From Bacillota bacterium (GTDB lineage: Bacteria > Bacillota > Clostridia > Lachnospirales > Lachnospiraceae), in the NCBI GenBank assembly GCA_023407575.1, contig JAEYLX010000004.1, positions 1 to 7,184 on the forward strand: a stretch of 7,184 nt of DNA, in the 5' to 3' direction. Within the stretch, counting starts at the first letter, position 1; every line of letters begins with the position of its first letter. The notes beneath the pieces are model-generated. The model ran no database searches. It worked only from the letters and a program-made list of their open reading frames with translations, and was not told the DNA's origin. This document shows, piece after piece, positions 5,675-7,184 of the stretch. Both the position numbers and the translations under genes were made by a program.

Positions 5675-5832
5675 GAAATGTATTGAAAGCGGAAACGCTT
5701 CCCGGTTTGTTTCCCGGATGGGGAATATTGGACGCTGTCATTCTGCATCTGGGGAATGAACCGGATGAAAATGGATTGTCGCTGGTACGGAAAGGGGAAA
5801 ATGTCGGAGCCGACTGGAGAAAACGGGCCTGA
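5671..5832 (+). pseudogene. Short ORF, probable truncated 5' end of traG
   Basis: This 53-codon frame is coupled to traF by an ATGA overlap, exactly where traG should begin. Its first residues, MRNVLKAETLPGLFP, resemble the N-terminus I recall for TraG (VirB4-like) ATPases of Bacteroides conjugative transposons, which begin MRN..K..TL...FP. After about 15 residues the likeness stops, and the frame ends with a TGA 6 nt before the methyltransferase. No ATPase motif is present. I read it as a fragment left when the methyltransferase block was inserted; alternatively it is a genuine small coupled gene of unknown function. The comparison is from memory, not a search. Confidence 0.5.
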
Positions 5833-5838
5833 TTCCGT

Positions 5839-6750
5839 ATGAAGAAGATGAATGAAAGTTTATATACGCAGGGAAGCACTTTTGCATTGGAGGATATTGT
5901 GAACTCCGTGCTTGAGGGGGACTGTCTGGAATATATGAGACGGTTTCCTGACAATAGTATGGATATGGTTCTGTGTGACCTTCCTTACGGAACGACCCGG
6001 AATAAATGGGACAGTGTTATTCCGCTGTGTGAGTTGTGGAAAGAGTACATGAGGATAGTCAAGGATACGGGGGCGATAGTGCTGACCTCCCAGGGACTGT
6101 TTACGGCGGAACTGATGCTTAGTAACCGGAAAATGTTCAGGTATAAACTGGTTTGGGAAAAGTCAAAACCGACCAATTTCCTTAACGCGAAAAGACAGCC
6201 CCTTAGAAAATATGAGGACGTATGCGTTTTTTATAAAAGGCGTCCTGTGTATCATCCTCAAATGCTTGAAGGAGTACCTTATGACAAAGGTGTCAGGAAA
6301 TGTCAGCAGAGCGGAAGTTACGGGGATTTTAGTCCGGTCCGTGTATGTAGTGACGGGAAAAGGTATCCTACGGACATCATATATTTCAAAACTGCTGAAA
6401 GCGAGGGGAATGTTATCCATCCTACCCAGAAACCTGTCGCCCTCGGACGGTATCTTGTCAGGACATATACGTCTCCGGGCGGCATTGTGCTGGACAATAC
6501 TTTTGGAAGCGGCAGTTTTCTTGTTGCGGCTTTGCTGGAAGGGCGCAATTTTGTCGGGATCGAAAGGAACCGGGATGTTGAGCTTTTCAAGGGTGTGAAG
6601 GTCGACTGTATTGCCGTGGCAACGGGACGTCTCCGGGAGGCATGGGATAATATGGGTGAAAAGATGAAGTCGTCTGTCAGCATAATCAATCTGATAAGGG
6701 ATTTTGAGGACAGGACGGTAAATTTTTCCGGGACTTCTGCTGACATCTGA
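5839..6750 (+). CDS. Orphan beta-class DNA methyltransferase
   Basis: This 303-residue protein belongs to the N6-adenine/N4-cytosine DNA methyltransferase family (PF01555). The catalytic motif IV is DLPYG at 47-51, a variant of DPPY. Residues about 100-180 probably hold the target-recognition region. HPTQKP is at 194-199, and the S-adenosylmethionine-binding motif I is in LDNTFGSGSF (218-227), followed by GIERN (240-244). Catalytic motif before binding motif is the beta-class order. It would methylate the element's own DNA and so could protect it from restriction in a new host. No cognate endonuclease is adjacent. The ATG at 5839 is taken; the ATG at 5848 is equally possible. Its last codons and stop lie inside the phased repeats of the next promoter. 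Confidence 0.9.
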   Translation: MKKMNESLYTQGSTFALEDIVNSVLEGDCLEYMRRFPDNSMDMVLCDLPYGTTRNKWDSVIPLCELWKEYMRIVKDTGAIVLTSQGLFTAELMLSNRKMFRYKLVWEKSKPTNFLNAKRQPLRKYEDVCVFYKRRPVYHPQMLEGVPYDKGVRKCQQSGSYGDFSPVRVCSDGKRYPTDIIYFKTAESEGNVIHPTQKPVALGRYLVRTYTSPGGIVLDNTFGSGSFLVAALLEGRNFVGIERNRDVELFKGVKVDCIAVATGRLREAWDNMGEKMKSSVSIINLIRDFEDRTVNFSGTSADI

Positions 6751-6802
6751 CGACATCTGGTGAAACGTTAGTATTACTGTCTATGGCCCCCTTCTATATT
6801 TG
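6738..6802 (+). promoter_or_regulatory. Promoter of traE copy 2 with phased repeats
   Basis: TATATTTG (6795-6802) is the -7 element. Upstream are the phased units tgctgacatc (6738), tgacgacatc (6748) and tggtgaaacg (6758), the first again 57 nt before the -7 element. The methyltransferase stop codon (6748-6750) falls inside the second unit. The sequence aligns in register with the promoter of traE copy 1 but has diverged to about 74% identity. It would let traE copy 2 and the genes after it be transcribed independently. Confidence 0.6.
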
Positions 6803-6844
6803 CGTTCGAATTCAAATTTATGTCTCACTTTAAACGATTCTACA

Positions 6845-7141
6845 ATGAGAAAGAGAATCCTTTTTTCAGTGCTTTTCGCGTTTTTCGCGGCCGGCTCTTT
6901 TGCGCAGGGGCAGGGGCTTGCTGGCATCAACGAAGCCACAAGCATGCTGACCTCGTATTTCGATCCGGCAACCAAACTGTGCTATGCCATCGGCGCGGTG
7001 CTTGGGCTGGTCGGGGGTATCAAGACCTACAGCAAGTTTTCAAGCGGCGATCCCGACACCAGCAAGACGGCAGCCAGCTGGTTTTTCGCCTGTATATTTT
7101 TGATTGTGGCCGCCACTATCCTGCGTTCCTTCTTCCTCTAG
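6845..7141 (+). CDS. traE: TraE (DUF4134), pilin-like membrane protein, copy 2
   Basis: This is a second, intact 98-residue TraE with the same signal peptide and two hydrophobic segments as copy 1, differing only at residue 33 (Ser for Gly), just after the predicted signal peptide. The start ATG at 6845 is placed by alignment with copy 1. Since it is followed by a second traF, and presumably by traG beyond the window, this is more likely the copy linked to the rest of the mating apparatus operon. Both copies look functional. Confidence 0.9.
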   Translation: MRKRILFSVLFAFFAAGSFAQGQGLAGINEATSMLTSYFDPATKLCYAIGAVLGLVGGIKTYSKFSSGDPDTSKTAASWFFACIFLIVAATILRSFFL

Positions 7142-7146
7142 GGGCT

Positions 7147-7184
7147 ATGGAATACGAGATAAATAAAGGCGCGGGTAATCCTTT
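7147..7184 (+). CDS. traF: TraF (DUF4133), copy 2, 5' end only
   Basis: The first twelve codons (MEYEINKGAGNP) are identical in protein sequence to traF copy 1, with one silent change. The window ends here, so whether the gene is complete and followed by an intact traG is not visible. Confidence 0.85.
   Translation, partial: MEYEINKGAGNP

Larger units (their letters stand above)
6795..7184 (+). repeat. Direct repeat, copy 2 (traE-traF block)
   Basis: This is the second copy of the 5002-5391 block, cut by the window edge. The changes are mostly silent or intergenic: one in the leader, two adjacent ones changing Gly33 to Ser in TraE, three silent in traE, one between the genes and one silent in traF. 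Confidence 0.95.

Noticed and set aside
6163..6756. A 197-codon minus-strand frame opposite the methyltransferase
   Set aside because: It is antisense to a gene with intact catalytic motifs and has no recognisable domain.
5002..7184. Insertion-sequence or composite-transposon ends at the direct repeats
   Set aside because: The repeats contain tra genes, with no transposase and no terminal inverted repeats visible; recombination or duplication explains them better.

Overview
The window looks like the mobilization/transfer core of a CTnDOT-type integrative and conjugative element of the Bacteroidales (Bacteroides, Parabacteroides and relatives). This rests on three things visible in the sequence: a mobA-mobB pair followed divergently by a ParA-like TraA, a DUF3408 protein, a TraD-like protein, TraE (DUF4134) and TraF (DUF4133) in the order known for that family; Bacteroides-type -7 promoter elements (TAnnTTTG); and mostly weak Shine-Dalgarno sequences.

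Layout. 1-802, minus strand: 5' part of the MobB relaxase, cut by the window edge, and complete MobA, overlapping by 16 nt. 803-1046: structured mobA leader with strong hairpins and a likely oriT location. 1047-1171: a divergent control region with a near-ideal mobA promoter (minus) and a tra promoter (plus) preceded by 10-bp-phased repeats. 1172-1650: long traA leader made of two diverged ~240-nt direct repeats with no convincing gene. 1651-3542: traA, DUF3408 gene and traD-like gene in a tight operon that ends in a strong terminator (3558-3604). 3627-4634, minus strand: a YhcG/DUF1016-type PD-(D/E)XK nuclease lying against the tra direction. 4635-5051: non-coding gap ending in a second tra-type promoter. 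5052-5832: traE, traF and a 53-codon ORF that looks like the broken-off start of traG. 5839-6750: an orphan beta-class DNA methyltransferase. 6738-7184: a third tra-type promoter, a second traE and the start of a second traF, about 98% identical to the first set.

How it fits together. MobA and MobB form the relaxosome that nicks DNA at oriT. TraA and the following proteins begin the mating-apparatus operon; TraE and TraF are the small membrane proteins expected next to a VirB4-type TraG ATPase, which should lie just beyond the right edge. The nuclease and methyltransferase are extra genes set inside the transfer operon, and each interruption is followed by a fresh copy of the tra control element, so transcription can restart. 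The most interesting observation is that three promoters (upstream of traA, traE copy 1 and traE copy 2) carry the same 10-bp-phased TGnTGACATC-like repeats at exactly the same distance from their -7 elements, suggesting that one ICE-encoded activator drives all three.
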